Of a DNA stretch of 43,345 bases, positions 16,448 through 24,628 are shown piece by piece; within the stretch, counting starts at the first letter, position 1; each line of letters opens with the position of its first letter. A program made the position numbers and the translations under genes. Source of the stretch: Halococcus agarilyticus. Its GTDB lineage: Archaea > Halobacteriota > Halobacteria > Halobacteriales > Halococcaceae. The notes beneath the pieces were generated by a model. The model did not search any database. It was not told where the DNA came from and saw only the letters and a program-made list of their open reading frames with translations. Location: assembly GCF_000334895.1 (NCBI RefSeq), contig NZ_BAFM01000022.1, forward strand, positions 1-43,345, in the 5' to 3' direction.

Positions 16448-16834
16448 ATGCCGGTCACCGAACGCGAGTGGAACGAGGAGCAGTTCGACACCGACGAGGA
16501 CACACCGGGGACCGATCCGGTCGGCGAGTACGAGACCGACAAGGACCTGATCATCGCGTTTCTCGGCGAAAACGCCGACAAGGCCTACACGAGAGCGGAG
16601 ATCCACCGTGGCGTCGATTTCGGTGAGACGGACGACCCCGACACCATCCACGAGCAGCTGTCGCTGTTGCCCAACCGGATCCTCGACGCGGCCGGCGATG
16701 TCGCCGCGAGCGACCTCGTGAGCGACAACCTCGACGAAGCGTTGGCCGAGCTCGTCGAGGAGGACACCGTCACGCGGAAAGAACTCGAACGCGACGGCGA
16801 AACGACGACGTACTACCGCCTCACCCAGACGTGA
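16448..16834 (+). CDS. Winged-helix/HTH-type conserved haloarchaeal protein
   Basis: A 128-aa acidic protein. The start chosen is ATG at 16448 (MPVTEREWNEEQF); nine upstream codons are also open but look non-coding. The middle (LIIAFLGENADKAYTRAEIHRGVDF) has the shape of a helix-turn-helix, and the C-terminus (TRKELERDGETTTYYRLTQT) ends like a winged-helix beta wing. It is probably a transcriptional regulator; the target is unknown. A TATA-like CTTTATG lies about 35 nt upstream. Confidence 0.7.
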   Translation: MPVTEREWNEEQFDTDEDTPGTDPVGEYETDKDLIIAFLGENADKAYTRAEIHRGVDFGETDDPDTIHEQLSLLPNRILDAAGDVAASDLVSDNLDEALAELVEEDTVTRKELERDGETTTYYRLTQT

Positions 16835-16874
16835 GCCGGTTCGGCAATGAGGTGGACGGGGAGCGGTAGCTTCC

Positions 16875-17087
16875 GTGGACTCTCGGACCCGAAGAGGAAC
16901 GTTGCTGGCGCTGGTGGGGTTCGCGGTACTCGCGCACAACCTCTACACCGGTGTACCGTTCCGACTGGTCGGTGCCGACGGGCTGTTCACGGCGTCGGGG
17001 GCGATCTACAGCCCGCTGTTGTCGTACGTCTTCTCCGTCGTGCTCGTGGTGGTCGGCCTGTTCCGTTCTCTGCGAAAAGCGTCGTGA
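16875..17087 (+). CDS. Small membrane protein with two predicted helices
   Basis: A 70-aa protein beginning with a GTG (VDSRTRRGTLLALVGF). Two hydrophobic stretches, TLLALVGFAVLAHNLY and SYVFSVVLVVVGLF, flank a short outer loop. I do not recognise a family. It follows the HTH gene by 40 bp in the same direction and may share its transcript. Confidence 0.65.
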   Translation: MDSRTRRGTLLALVGFAVLAHNLYTGVPFRLVGADGLFTASGAIYSPLLSYVFSVVLVVVGLFRSLRKAS

Positions 17088-17163
17088 ACTCGAACGACGA
17101 GCGAGCCGGATCGTGAGCAACAACCGAAATCGGTTTACGTGGATTCTTCGTACGGGTGATCGC

Positions 17164-17342
17164 GGGGTCGTGGCCAAGCCAGGCATGGCGACTGACTCCA
17201 GAGGCACCGCGCCCGGTGACGAGACTCCAGACTGATATACAGAGCGGGTGGCTGATCACCGCCCGCCGTGACGACCCTCTGGAGGACCGAGGCGCACACC
17301 GGAGATATCAGTCGATCGGGGGTTCAAATCCCTCCGACCCCA
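17164..17342 (+). tRNA. tRNA-Trp (anticodon CCA) with a 105-nt intron
   Basis: Acceptor GGGGTCG (17164-17170) pairs with CGACCCC (17335-17341), discriminator A at 17342. Exon 1 ends at about 17201 (CTCCAG) and exon 2 begins at about 17307 (ATCAGTCG), which rebuilds a proper ACTGA/TCAGT anticodon stem. The intron (about 17202-17306) contains two GTGACGA box C-like motifs (17216, 17268) and two CTGA box D-like motifs (17232, 17252). This matches the known haloarchaeal tRNA-Trp intron that acts as a box C/D methylation guide on its own precursor. Splicing is by the bulge-helix-bulge endonuclease. Confidence 0.95.
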
Positions 17343-17470
17343 TGATTTCTGCTCCGAGCGGACGCGAGTTGCGGAATTCGTGATTGAGGAGGATTTGAGC
17401 CTTGGCAGTCGCAGCGCCCGAGCGGAGTGAGGGCGACCGTCTGCCTGCGGTTCAAATCCCTCCGACCCCA
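17321..17470 (+). repeat. Direct repeat of the tRNA-Trp 3' end (att-like scar)
   Basis: The last 22 nt of tRNA-Trp (17321-17342) recur exactly at 17449-17470, 128 bp apart; the bases on either side differ. The shared core includes TTCAAATCCCTCCGACC. Archaeal integrases recombine in tRNA 3' ends and leave such copies. The 106 bp between them code for nothing I can see, so if an element was here it has been lost. Confidence 0.75.
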
Positions 17471-17673
17471 CTACTACAGCCGGTTCGATTTTCTCGTCGC
17501 TGCGACGCTTGCCGTGCGGGAATACCGATCACAGGCCCTTGGAGTCACGCCAGGCGACACGAAGCCGTCTCGCGTGGTCGTAGCACTCGTCGCGAGAAAG
17601 CGTGAGTGGAGGGAGGGGGAGGACAGTCAGGCCCGCGGTGGGCGACGAGGCGCGGACCGGTCGGTCACCGCAG
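17343..17673. other. Non-coding gap of 331 bp
   Basis: This gap holds the GGAGGATTTGA motif (17388-17398), a hairpin with arms near TCGC and GGCGA at about 17409-17436, and the second 22-nt tRNA-Trp end. A GC-rich stretch from 17471 to 17673 follows, in which I see no gene or RNA. Confidence 0.5.
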
Positions 17674-17772
17674 TCACCGCTTTTCTACCCACGCCGTGTT
17701 GCTCTCCTCGGTCGTGTAGCCGAGTCCCAACGCACGTCGAAGCCGCCGGAGGGAGTCCGATATGGTGGTCAT
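17674..17772 (-). CDS. Possible 32-aa basic microprotein
   Basis: An ATG-started frame, MTTISDSLRRLRRALGLGY at its beginning and ending TAWVEKR. It has high G/C at third codon positions and a TATA-like CTTATTAC on the minus strand about 35 nt upstream of the ATG, with a TGTCA-N5-TGACA palindrome between. No family is recognised. It could be a real short protein or chance. Confidence 0.35.
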   Translation of the reverse strand: MTTISDSLRRLRRALGLGYTTEESNTAWVEKR

Positions 17773-17785
17773 AGCGTCTGACGCA

Positions 17786-17800
17786 TGTCATCCTTTGACA
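17786..17800. promoter_or_regulatory. Small palindrome (possible operator)
   Basis: TGTCA (17786-17790) and TGACA (17796-17800) are inverted about a 5-nt centre, just downstream of the AT-rich string TTATTTGTAATAAG (17801-17814). It may control the leftward microprotein, or dinB about 150 bp to the right. Confidence 0.35.
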
Positions 17801-17942
17801 TTATTTGTAATAAGCTTTGTCCCGATCGGGAGGAACAGGGTGCGGGGACGGGTCCCACTGGGCCATCGCGTCGCCAATACGATCGCCCGCCGACAGCCAG
17901 GCGAGTCCGAACGCTCATGACGACCGCCGGCCTCCTCGCTGT

Positions 17943-19304
17943 ATGGCCGAGCGTGGCGATCCGCGCCTCCCGGGCGTCGCCGACGACGACCCCGAGCGCG
18001 TGATCTGCCACGTCGACATGGACTGCTTTTACGCCGCGTGTGAGCGCCTCCGGGAGCCGAAGCTGCGGGGCGAGCCCGTGGTCGTCGGGATGGGCTACGA
18101 GGACGGCGAGTCCCACGGCGCGGTCGCCACCGCGAGCTACGAGGCACGTCGTCACGGAATCGAGAGCGCCCAGGGGATCGAAGCGGCGCTCGAACGCCTC
18201 CCGCGCGCCGCGGACGTCGAGAACCCCGACGAGGTCGAGGCGGTCGGCCGATATCGCCCGGTCGACATGGAGCTCTACGAGACGGTCAGCGACGAGGTGC
18301 GAACCGTGCTCGACGACTGTGCCGACACCGTTCGAGCGGTGAGTATCGACGAGGCGTATCTCGACGTCACCGATCGAACGAGCTGGCAGCACGTCGACGG
18401 CCGGACGCTCGCCGAGGGGTACGCTCGCCACGTCAAGGAACGGATCCACGAGTCGGTGGGCGTCGTCGCGAGCGTCGGGGTCGCGCCCACGATGAGCGCG
18501 GCGAAGGTCGCGAGCGATCACGACAAGCCCGACGGGCTCGTGGTGGTCGAACCGGGCGACGTCCGCGACTTTTTCGCCCCGCTCGACGTCGAGGCGGTCC
18601 ACGGGGTGGGGCCCGTCACCGCGCGCGAACTCCGGGCAGCCGGGATCGAGACCGCGGGCGACCTCGCGGCGGCCGACCCCGACGCACTCTCCGCCTTCGG
18701 CGAGCGTGGTCGGGAGATCCGGGCGTTCGCGCGGGGCGACGACTCTAGGCCTGTGACGCCCGTCGGCCGGCCGAAGAGCCTCTCGCGCGAGTCGGCGTTC
18801 ACCGAGGCGACCGCCGACACCGAGGCGAAACGCGAGCGGGTGGCGACGCTCGCGGCCGCGGTCGCCGACCGCGCCGAGCGCGAGGACGCGCTGTATCGAA
18901 CGATCGGGATCAAGGTCGTCACGCCGCCGTTCGACGTCAACACCCGCGCACGCTCGCTGCCCGGTCCCGTCGCCGACGCCGACCTCGTCCACGAGGTGGC
19001 ACTCTCCCTGCTCGAAGAGTTCGACGAGGCCGCAGTCAGAAAGCTCGGCGTTCGGGTGTCGAACCTCGCGTTCGCCGCGGGCGAACAGTCCGACCTCGAC
19101 GGCTGGGAGGCGTCCGCATCCGCCGGTGAACGGGACGACAGCCGTGCGGACGGCGGCACCGATCCGACCGACGGGACCGGGTCGATGGGTGCGACCGAGC
19201 TGACGGAGTGGACGAACGAAGAATCGAACATCGGCGAGGAAAGCACCGGCACTGAGTCGAGCCAGGGCCAGCGAACGCTCGGCGAGTTCGACGCGGACGG
19301 GTAG
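17943..19304 (+). CDS. dinB: DNA polymerase IV (Y-family translesion polymerase)
   Basis: A 453-aa error-prone polymerase that copies damaged DNA. Start chosen at ATG 17943 (MAERGDPRLPG); 42 more codons are open upstream but look non-coding. Catalytic residues are in HVDMDCFYAACE (D25 and D27) and VSIDEAYLDV; the HhH region VEAVHGVGPVTARELRAAG follows. After the little-finger domain a long acidic, low-complexity linker ends in QRTLGEF near the C-terminus, a clear PCNA-binding PIP box. It is complete. Confidence 0.95.
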   Translation: MAERGDPRLPGVADDDPERVICHVDMDCFYAACERLREPKLRGEPVVVGMGYEDGESHGAVATASYEARRHGIESAQGIEAALERLPRAADVENPDEVEAVGRYRPVDMELYETVSDEVRTVLDDCADTVRAVSIDEAYLDVTDRTSWQHVDGRTLAEGYARHVKERIHESVGVVASVGVAPTMSAAKVASDHDKPDGLVVVEPGDVRDFFAPLDVEAVHGVGPVTARELRAAGIETAGDLAAADPDALSAFGERGREIRAFARGDDSRPVTPVGRPKSLSRESAFTEATADTEAKRERVATLAAAVADRAEREDALYRTIGIKVVTPPFDVNTRARSLPGPVADADLVHEVALSLLEEFDEAAVRKLGVRVSNLAFAAGEQSDLDGWEASASAGERDDSRADGGTDPTDGTGSMGATELTEWTNEESNIGEESTGTESSQGQRTLGEFDADG

Positions 19305-19334
19305 GTACAAGGGTTTCACGAGCCAACTGCGGGT

Positions 19335-19895
19335 ATGGAGCTCCGTGCTCGCGACCACGTCCCCGCGCTGACCGGCCTGCTCTCCGCGATCTCGCTCGCG
19401 CTCGTGTTCGGGGCGGTTCTCGGGGCCCTGCCGGCAGGAACGCTCCCCCGTGCGCCAGCCGAAGTCGTCGACGCGATCCCGCACGTGAACGCCGTCCTCA
19501 GCCTCGTCGCCATCGGGACCATCACGACCGCCTGGCGCGCGATCAGGCGTGGTGACGTGCAGCGCCATCGAGCGCTCATGCTGACCTCGCTCGTGCTGTT
19601 CGTCGCCTTCCTCGCGTGCTACCTCTACAAGGTGGCGCTCGAAGGTCCCGCGGCCTTCCCCGGTCCCGGGACGATCTATCGGTTCGTCTACCTCCCGACC
19701 CTCGCGATCCACATCGCGCTCGCGATCGTCTGCGTGCCGCTACTCTACTACGTCCTGCTGCTCGCGCTCACGAGGCCGACCGCCGAACTCCCGCAAACGA
19801 ACCACCGCCGTGTCGGGCGCGTCGCCGCGAGCCTCTGGCTGGTCTCGTTCGCCCTCGGCGTGGTGGTGTACGCGATGCTCTACGTCGTCTACTGA
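19335..19895 (+). CDS. DUF420 family membrane protein
   Basis: A 186-aa protein with about five membrane helices and conserved histidines: PHVNAVLSLVAI, QRHRALMLTSLVLF and LAIHIALAIVCVPL. This pattern is the DUF420 family, some members of which help assemble cytochrome oxidase. It starts 30 bp after dinB in the same direction. The role here is only inferred. Confidence 0.82.
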   Translation: MELRARDHVPALTGLLSAISLALVFGAVLGALPAGTLPRAPAEVVDAIPHVNAVLSLVAIGTITTAWRAIRRGDVQRHRALMLTSLVLFVAFLACYLYKVALEGPAAFPGPGTIYRFVYLPTLAIHIALAIVCVPLLYYVLLLALTRPTAELPQTNHRRVGRVAASLWLVSFALGVVVYAMLYVVY

Positions 19896-20046
19896 CGTCG
19901 CCTCGGTACGGCCGCTCCCCCTCGTTCTCCAGCAGCCAGCCACCGCGGTGGACCGAGCGAATCGTCGTCCGCGACGGCGGCCCGCACCGAGCGACGGTCG
20001 TTCCGGTTGGAAAGTGTTTTTTACCGGAGCTTACACGACTCCGTTC

Positions 20047-20118
20047 ATGGCCGATTCGTTTCCCGCCACACGACGAGTGCTCAGGAGCCATCACCGCCTG
20101 GCGGAGGCGCGGTCGTGA
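20047..20118 (+). CDS. Possible 23-codon upstream ORF
   Basis: ATG at 20047 is about 26 nt after a TATA-like TTTTTTAC (20017-20024), just right for a leaderless mRNA. The frame runs 23 codons (MADSFPATRRVLRSHHR at the start), and its TGA overlaps the GTG of the permease (GTGA). It may be a translated leader that feeds ribosomes to the permease, whose own GTG is 69 nt into the transcript. Confidence 0.4.
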   Translation: MADSFPATRRVLRSHHRLAEARS

Positions 20119-21755
20119 CGACGCTCCCCTCGGTTCGCAACGCAGGCCTGGTCGCACGCATCGAGATGCGGCGGTCGTGGCGCAAGCTCCGCTCGAATCC
20201 TGGCCGGCTCGTGCTGCTCGCGCTCGCGATGGTGTTTCCGGCGCTGATCGTCGTCGCCGCGCCGTTCGGGGCGTACTTCCTCGGACGCGCGCTCCGCGGG
20301 GGTGGCGTGACGCTTCCGTTCCGACTGCTCCGTGGGATTACGACCTTCTTCGTCCTGCTCGCCGTCTTCTTCACCGGTTACCGGACGCTCCAGCAGACCG
20401 GCGATCTCGACGAGTCGGCGGGACTGCTGACCACGATTCCCACCCGCGACGCCGCCACCGGGAAGCTCCTCGCCGAATGTGGGTGGTTGGCCGTCGTCGG
20501 TGGCGTTCCCGTCACCGGTGTCGTGCTCGGATTCGCGCTCGGCGCGCGCTCCCCGCTCAGCGCGGTGATGCTCTCCACGACGGTGGTGGGAGTCGTCGTG
20601 TTGGGTGTCGCCGCCGGTTTCGCGCTCGGGATGGCCGCGAAACTCGGGTTCGCGCGTTCACGATTCCTCGCGAGCCACAAGACCGCCTTCGGCGCACTCG
20701 CCTTCCTCGTCTACATGGGCGTCGTCTTCTTCCCACAGTTCGCGAGTTTCACGGGCAGTTCGTTCGACCTCTACACGCTGCTCGGCGGGCTGCCGACGGG
20801 CTGGCTCGCGGACCTCGCGCTCCTCGGCGTTCCCGGGGTGAGCGTGAGCCCGCTTCGAGCCGGAGTCGCCGCGAGCGCGCTGCTCGTCGGTGTGCCGGCG
20901 TTCACCGGCCTCTCGATCCGGCTCGCGGATCGGTACTGGCACGCCGACGCCGTTCGACCCGCGGACGAAAGCAACGCTGTGGAGGCGAGCGGGATCGACG
21001 GCACACCGATGTCCGTCTTCGAGGGGGTCGTCTCGCGACCCACGCTCGCGGTCGCGAGGAAGACGTGGCTGCGCGCGCGGCGCGCGCCGATCACCCTCAG
21101 CTACGTGCTCTACCCCGCGTTCGTGTTCGTCGTCCCGCTCCAGAACGCCGCCCGGACAGGGACGATCCCGCCGACGCTGCCCGCGCTCGTCGCGATCTAC
21201 GGCGCGTGGACGACCGGTGCGGCGTTCGCGCTCAACCCGATCGGCGACGAGGGCGCGACGCTTCCCGTGACGCTCACCGCGTCGGCGTCCGGCGCGCGGC
21301 TGGTCCGGGGCAAGCTCCTCTCGGGGACCGCGATCGGCGTGCCCGCCACGGCGGTCGCGACGGCCATCGTCGGCGTTCTCGGCCCGCTCGGCCCCGTTTC
21401 GATCGCCGGGCTCGTCGTCGCCGCGCTCGCGTGCTGTGTCGGCGGCGCGGCGCTCGCGGCCGGTGTGGGGGCCGCTCTCCCGCGGTTCGGGAGCGTGAAC
21501 GTCACCGGGAACCGCGAGGCGGTCGTCCCGAGCCTCGCGGCGTTCGCGGTGTTTTCGGTCGTGCTGTTCGTCCTCGCGACGCCCGGTCTCGTCGCGGGCA
21601 CGCCATCCGTCGCGTCGGGGCTCGCGACGGCGTTCGGGGTCTCGCGTGCGGCGGTGATGGCTGCGGGGCCGCTCCTCACCGGACTGCTGCTGGGCGTCGC
21701 CGGCTGGATCGCCTCCCGGTACGCCGCACGGACGATCGACGGCTACACGCTGTGA
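20115..21755 (+). CDS. ABC-2-like multi-spanning membrane protein
   Basis: A 546-aa protein with roughly 12 membrane helices in two blocks split by a hydrophilic region near residues 270-320. It begins with GTG (VTTLPSVRNAGLVARIEMRR). The cytosolic entry helix (MRRSWRKLRSNPGRLVLL) repeats in style before the second block (ARKTWLRARRAPITLSYVLYP), as in fused ABC-2 type permeases. No ATP-binding subunit is next to it, so the partner is unknown. The family is assigned by pattern only. Confidence 0.65.
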   Translation: MTTLPSVRNAGLVARIEMRRSWRKLRSNPGRLVLLALAMVFPALIVVAAPFGAYFLGRALRGGGVTLPFRLLRGITTFFVLLAVFFTGYRTLQQTGDLDESAGLLTTIPTRDAATGKLLAECGWLAVVGGVPVTGVVLGFALGARSPLSAVMLSTTVVGVVVLGVAAGFALGMAAKLGFARSRFLASHKTAFGALAFLVYMGVVFFPQFASFTGSSFDLYTLLGGLPTGWLADLALLGVPGVSVSPLRAGVAASALLVGVPAFTGLSIRLADRYWHADAVRPADESNAVEASGIDGTPMSVFEGVVSRPTLAVARKTWLRARRAPITLSYVLYPAFVFVVPLQNAARTGTIPPTLPALVAIYGAWTTGAAFALNPIGDEGATLPVTLTASASGARLVRGKLLSGTAIGVPATAVATAIVGVLGPLGPVSIAGLVVAALACCVGGAALAAGVGAALPRFGSVNVTGNREAVVPSLAAFAVFSVVLFVLATPGLVAGTPSVASGLATAFGVSRAAVMAAGPLLTGLLLGVAGWIASRYAARTIDGYTL

Positions 21756-21850
21756 CGCGTGGTCGCCGTGCCACTCACACCGGCGACCGAAACGATCGGC
21801 CGCCCGCCACGAACCGAGTCACCTTTTGATGGGGGCCGCGGACGCCGACC

Positions 21851-22477
21851 GTGAAGAACGTCACCGACCGGACGAGCAACCCCTTCGGGATGCGCCCGCC
21901 GTGCGAGGAGTTCGTCCCCGGCTACGGCGACGCCAACGCCGACTTCCACGCTATCGGCGACCACCCGGGCGTCCACGGGGGCCGCGAGACGGGCGTGCCC
22001 TTCACGAACGCGGCCGGCCGTCGCCTCCAGAACGTGCTCCACGCGGTCGGCCTGCTCGACGAACCCGCCGCCGACGCGCCGACGACCGAGGCCGTCTTCT
22101 TCTCGTATCTTCATACCTGTGTCGCCGACCAGCCCACACCGGCGTCGTACGCCGACTGCGAGCGCTTTCTCGACGCCGAACTCCGCGCGATCAGCGCCCA
22201 CGTCCTCCTGCCGGTCGGCGAGCGCGCGACCAGGTACGTCCTCGCGAACTACACCGCGAGGCCGGCGACCGACGACCTCGACATGGACGACCTCCACGCC
22301 ACCGAACTCCGCGGGGGCGGCTGGCTCGTGCTGCCGGTCGCCGAACCCGCCGAGTGGACCGACGACGACGCCGACCGGCTGACCCGCGCGCTCGAAACCC
22401 TCCTCGCGACCGACTACCGGCGCGAAACCGATCTCGGTCGGTTCATCCCCGGCGACGATCCGTATCTCGTCCGGTGA
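21851..22477 (+). CDS. Uracil-DNA glycosylase superfamily protein
   Basis: A 208-aa protein starting with GTG at 21851, about 25 nt after a TATA-like CTTTTGA. It contains ADFHAIGDHPGVHGGRETGVPF, which fits the family loop where uracil is bound, followed by GRRLQNVLHAVGLLDE and AHVLLPVGERATRYVLANY. It lacks an obvious four-cysteine iron-sulfur cluster, so it is not a standard type 4 enzyme; cysteines are at C18, C90 and C103. Substrate unproven. Confidence 0.75.
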   Translation: MKNVTDRTSNPFGMRPPCEEFVPGYGDANADFHAIGDHPGVHGGRETGVPFTNAAGRRLQNVLHAVGLLDEPAADAPTTEAVFFSYLHTCVADQPTPASYADCERFLDAELRAISAHVLLPVGERATRYVLANYTARPATDDLDMDDLHATELRGGGWLVLPVAEPAEWTDDDADRLTRALETLLATDYRRETDLGRFIPGDDPYLVR

Positions 22478-22709
22478 CGACACTCGACACTACCGATCGG
22501 TACCGCCACTAACCGCGCTGACGGAACCAGGCGACGAGCCGAAACCGACGGCTGCAGCGGTGGAACCAGGCGATCGCCGTAATCGATACCGAAGCCGACA
22601 TCGAGTCCGACGGCCGCACCGCTCGGCGTACGATCGATGGCTACGAGCCGTTCACGGGCCAAAACAGTTCTGACGGAGTCCGGCAGAAGGGAACCGGGAC
22701 GCGGGGTGG
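22478..22709. other. Non-coding gap of 232 bp
   Basis: This lies between the convergent glycosylase and psmA genes. The only structure seen is GGAACCAGGCGA repeated at 22523-22534 and 22562-22573; no gene is evident. Confidence 0.5.
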
Positions 22710-23465
22710 CTACTCCTCGTCGGTGTCGTCGGTGTCCTCTGGCAGATCGTGCTCGTCGAGATACGACTCGATCTCGTCGTCGTCGAGCTGGACGAACCGC
22801 TCGGTCTCGACGTCGATGGTGGCGACGCCGAGCTCCGCGGCGTCGAGCGGGTCCTCGGTGGCGGTCGCGAGGGTTTCGAGCGCGAGCCCGATCCCGCCGT
22901 CGAGATCCATCTCGGCGCGGTACTGCTCTTCGAGGTGATCGAGCATCTCCGCGCGGCCCGATCCGACCGCGAGCGCCTGCCACTCGCTGGCGGTGCCCGA
23001 CGGGTCGGTCTCGTAGAGGCGTGGCTCGCCGTCCTCGACGCCGCCGATGATCAAGGCGACGCCGAACGGGCGCGCGCCGCCGACCTGGGTGTACTGCTGG
23101 ATGTGGTCGGTGACGTCCTTGGTGAGCGTCTCAACGCCGATCGGCTCGCCGTACCGGAGCTGGTTGACCTGGGCCTGACGGCGGGCGTAGTCGATGAGCT
23201 GGCGGGCGTCGGCGACGTGGCCCGCGCTGGCGATCCCGACGTGGTCGTCGGCCTTGTGGATCTTCTCGACGCTGGAGCGCTCCATCAGCGGCGACTGGTA
23301 GCGCTTGTCGACGGCGAACACCACGCCGCCGTCGGTCCGGATGCCGAGGCTTGCAGTACCGCGTTTGACCGCCTCGCGGGCGTACTCCACCTGATAGAGC
23401 CGTCCGTCCGGCGACCAGATCGAGACCCCGCGATCGTAGGCCTGCTGTTGGGATTGTCCCTGCAT
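22710..23465 (-). CDS. psmA: Proteasome alpha subunit
   Basis: A 251-aa subunit of the 20S proteasome outer ring, which gates substrate entry and binds the PAN unfoldase. It has the typical start YDRGVSIWSPDGRLYQVEYA, then KRGTASLGIRTDGGVVFAVD and HVGIASAGHVADARQL. The C-terminal tail is very acidic. It is the last gene of the RNA-binding protein-rnp3-methyltransferase-rnp2-psmA cluster, an order known in haloarchaea and one that links proteasome and exosome/RNase P genes across archaea. Confidence 0.97.
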   Translation of the reverse strand: MQGQSQQQAYDRGVSIWSPDGRLYQVEYAREAVKRGTASLGIRTDGGVVFAVDKRYQSPLMERSSVEKIHKADDHVGIASAGHVADARQLIDYARRQAQVNQLRYGEPIGVETLTKDVTDHIQQYTQVGGARPFGVALIIGGVEDGEPRLYETDPSGTASEWQALAVGSGRAEMLDHLEEQYRAEMDLDGGIGLALETLATATEDPLDAAELGVATIDVETERFVQLDDDEIESYLDEHDLPEDTDDTDEE

Positions 23466-23468
23466 AGT

Positions 23469-23945
23469 TCAGATATCGAGCGACGTCGCCCCCACGAACC
23501 CGGGTTCCCTGTGAACGTCGAATCGCCCGTCCCGCACGAGTGCGGGCCGCTGTGAGTCCGCGAACGCGACGTTTCTCTCGGCCGTTTCTCGGGACGCGCG
23601 ACCTATATACCTTTCTTCACAGGCACGAACCGTCCCGCTTACCCCGAGCACCCACAGTCCGACCGGCGACCCCGACACTTCGTCGACGCACGCGATCGCG
23701 GCACGCGCTCGCTCGACCTCCCCGCGCCGCACGCGCACGATCGCGGTTCCGGTTCCCGCCGCAAACGAAAAGTCGAGCACCCGGAGATCGACGTCCGCGG
23801 CCCCTGGATCGCCGAGCAGGTTCTGGGCGGCGTACCAGCACGCGCGCTGGAACGCGTGGCTCCCGCAATCGGCGTCGGGCCACGCCTCGATCCCGACCGC
23901 GAGATAGCGCCAGCGCGGCCGGAGATGCTTCGGGAGGTGTTTCAT
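23469..23945 (-). CDS. rnp2: RNase P protein component 2 (Pop5/Rpp14 family)
   Basis: A 158-aa subunit of RNase P, which trims tRNA 5' ends. The N-terminus MKHLPKHLRPRWRYLAVGIE and the middle FSFAAGTGTAIVRVRRGEVERARAA match Pop5. It has an ATGA overlap with the methyltransferase gene and ends 3 bp before psmA. Its partner rnp3 is encoded two genes upstream, so the two subunits would be made from one mRNA. Confidence 0.92.
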   Translation of the reverse strand: MKHLPKHLRPRWRYLAVGIEAWPDADCGSHAFQRACWYAAQNLLGDPGAADVDLRVLDFSFAAGTGTAIVRVRRGEVERARAAIACVDEVSGSPVGLWVLGVSGTVRACEERYIGRASRETAERNVAFADSQRPALVRDGRFDVHREPGFVGATSLDI

Positions 23946-24628
23946 TCCTCCGCGTCCGTCTCGTCCAGCCCGAACCCTCGCGTCGCGCCCTCGTCCGTCG
24001 CCGTCTCGGGACCGTCGGTCATTGCGGTGCGTTCGGCCACGAGGACGCCGACCTGGTCGTGGACGTGCTCGACGGCGGTGAGCGAGAACCCGGCGTCGGT
24101 CAGCGCGTCCGCGAGCACGCCCACGGTCGCTGGATCGTCGACTTCGGGGCTGTAGAAGGGCGCGTCGGTGTCGGCCTCGCCGAAGAGCATCACGTCACCG
24201 AGTACGAACTTGCGGGGACCGAGTCCGGCGATCGCCTCGATCGCCTCGCGCTTCTCGTCGTCGCTCAGGTGGTGCATCGCGAAGTTCGAGACCACGACGT
24301 CGACGGGTTCGTCGACGGCGGGCTCCCGGAACGTGCCCTCGGCGAGCGCGAGATTGTCGATCCCGACCTCGTCGGCCTTCCGCCGTGCTTCCGCCATCAT
24401 CTCGGTCGAGATGTCTCGACCGAGAACCCGCTCTGCGTCGGGAGCGAGCGCGAGCGCGATGGCTCCCGTCCCCGTGCCGAGATCGAGCACGGTGTCGTCG
24501 GGCTCGGGGCTTGCGTGTTTCACGACGAGCGAGGCCGCCGCTCGGTACTCCTCGCTGTCCTGGCTCTCGTCGTACGCCGCGGCGTGGTCGTCGAACCGTG
24601 CCGCGTGCTCCTCAATCGTCTTCTTCAT
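23942..24628 (-). CDS. Class I SAM-dependent methyltransferase
   Basis: A 228-aa protein when started at MKKTIEEHAARF (24628); nine further codons are open upstream. Motif I is VLDLGTGTGAIALAL, followed by LGRDISTEMMAEA and the acidic/aromatic motif VVSNFAMHHLSDDEK. The target is unknown. It sits between rnp3 and rnp2, overlapping both, so a role in RNA or translation is plausible but not shown. Confidence 0.88.
   Translation of the reverse strand: MKKTIEEHAARFDDHAAAYDESQDSEEYRAAASLVVKHASPEPDDTVLDLGTGTGAIALALAPDAERVLGRDISTEMMAEARRKADEVGIDNLALAEGTFREPAVDEPVDVVVSNFAMHHLSDDEKREAIEAIAGLGPRKFVLGDVMLFGEADTDAPFYSPEVDDPATVGVLADALTDAGFSLTAVEHVHDQVGVLVAERTAMTDGPETATDEGATRGFGLDETDAEE

Noticed and set aside
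17449-17470. A second tRNA gene downstream of tRNA-Trp
   Set aside because: Only the 3' 22 nt are present; there is no matching T-stem 5' strand, anticodon arm or acceptor 5' strand.
17769-19712. 647-aa minus-strand frame across dinB
   Set aside because: Shadow of dinB and of the DUF420 gene; no motif.
22523-22573. GGAACCAGGCGA repeated 39 bp apart
   Set aside because: Only two 12-mers in a GC-rich gap, with no further structure; could be chance.
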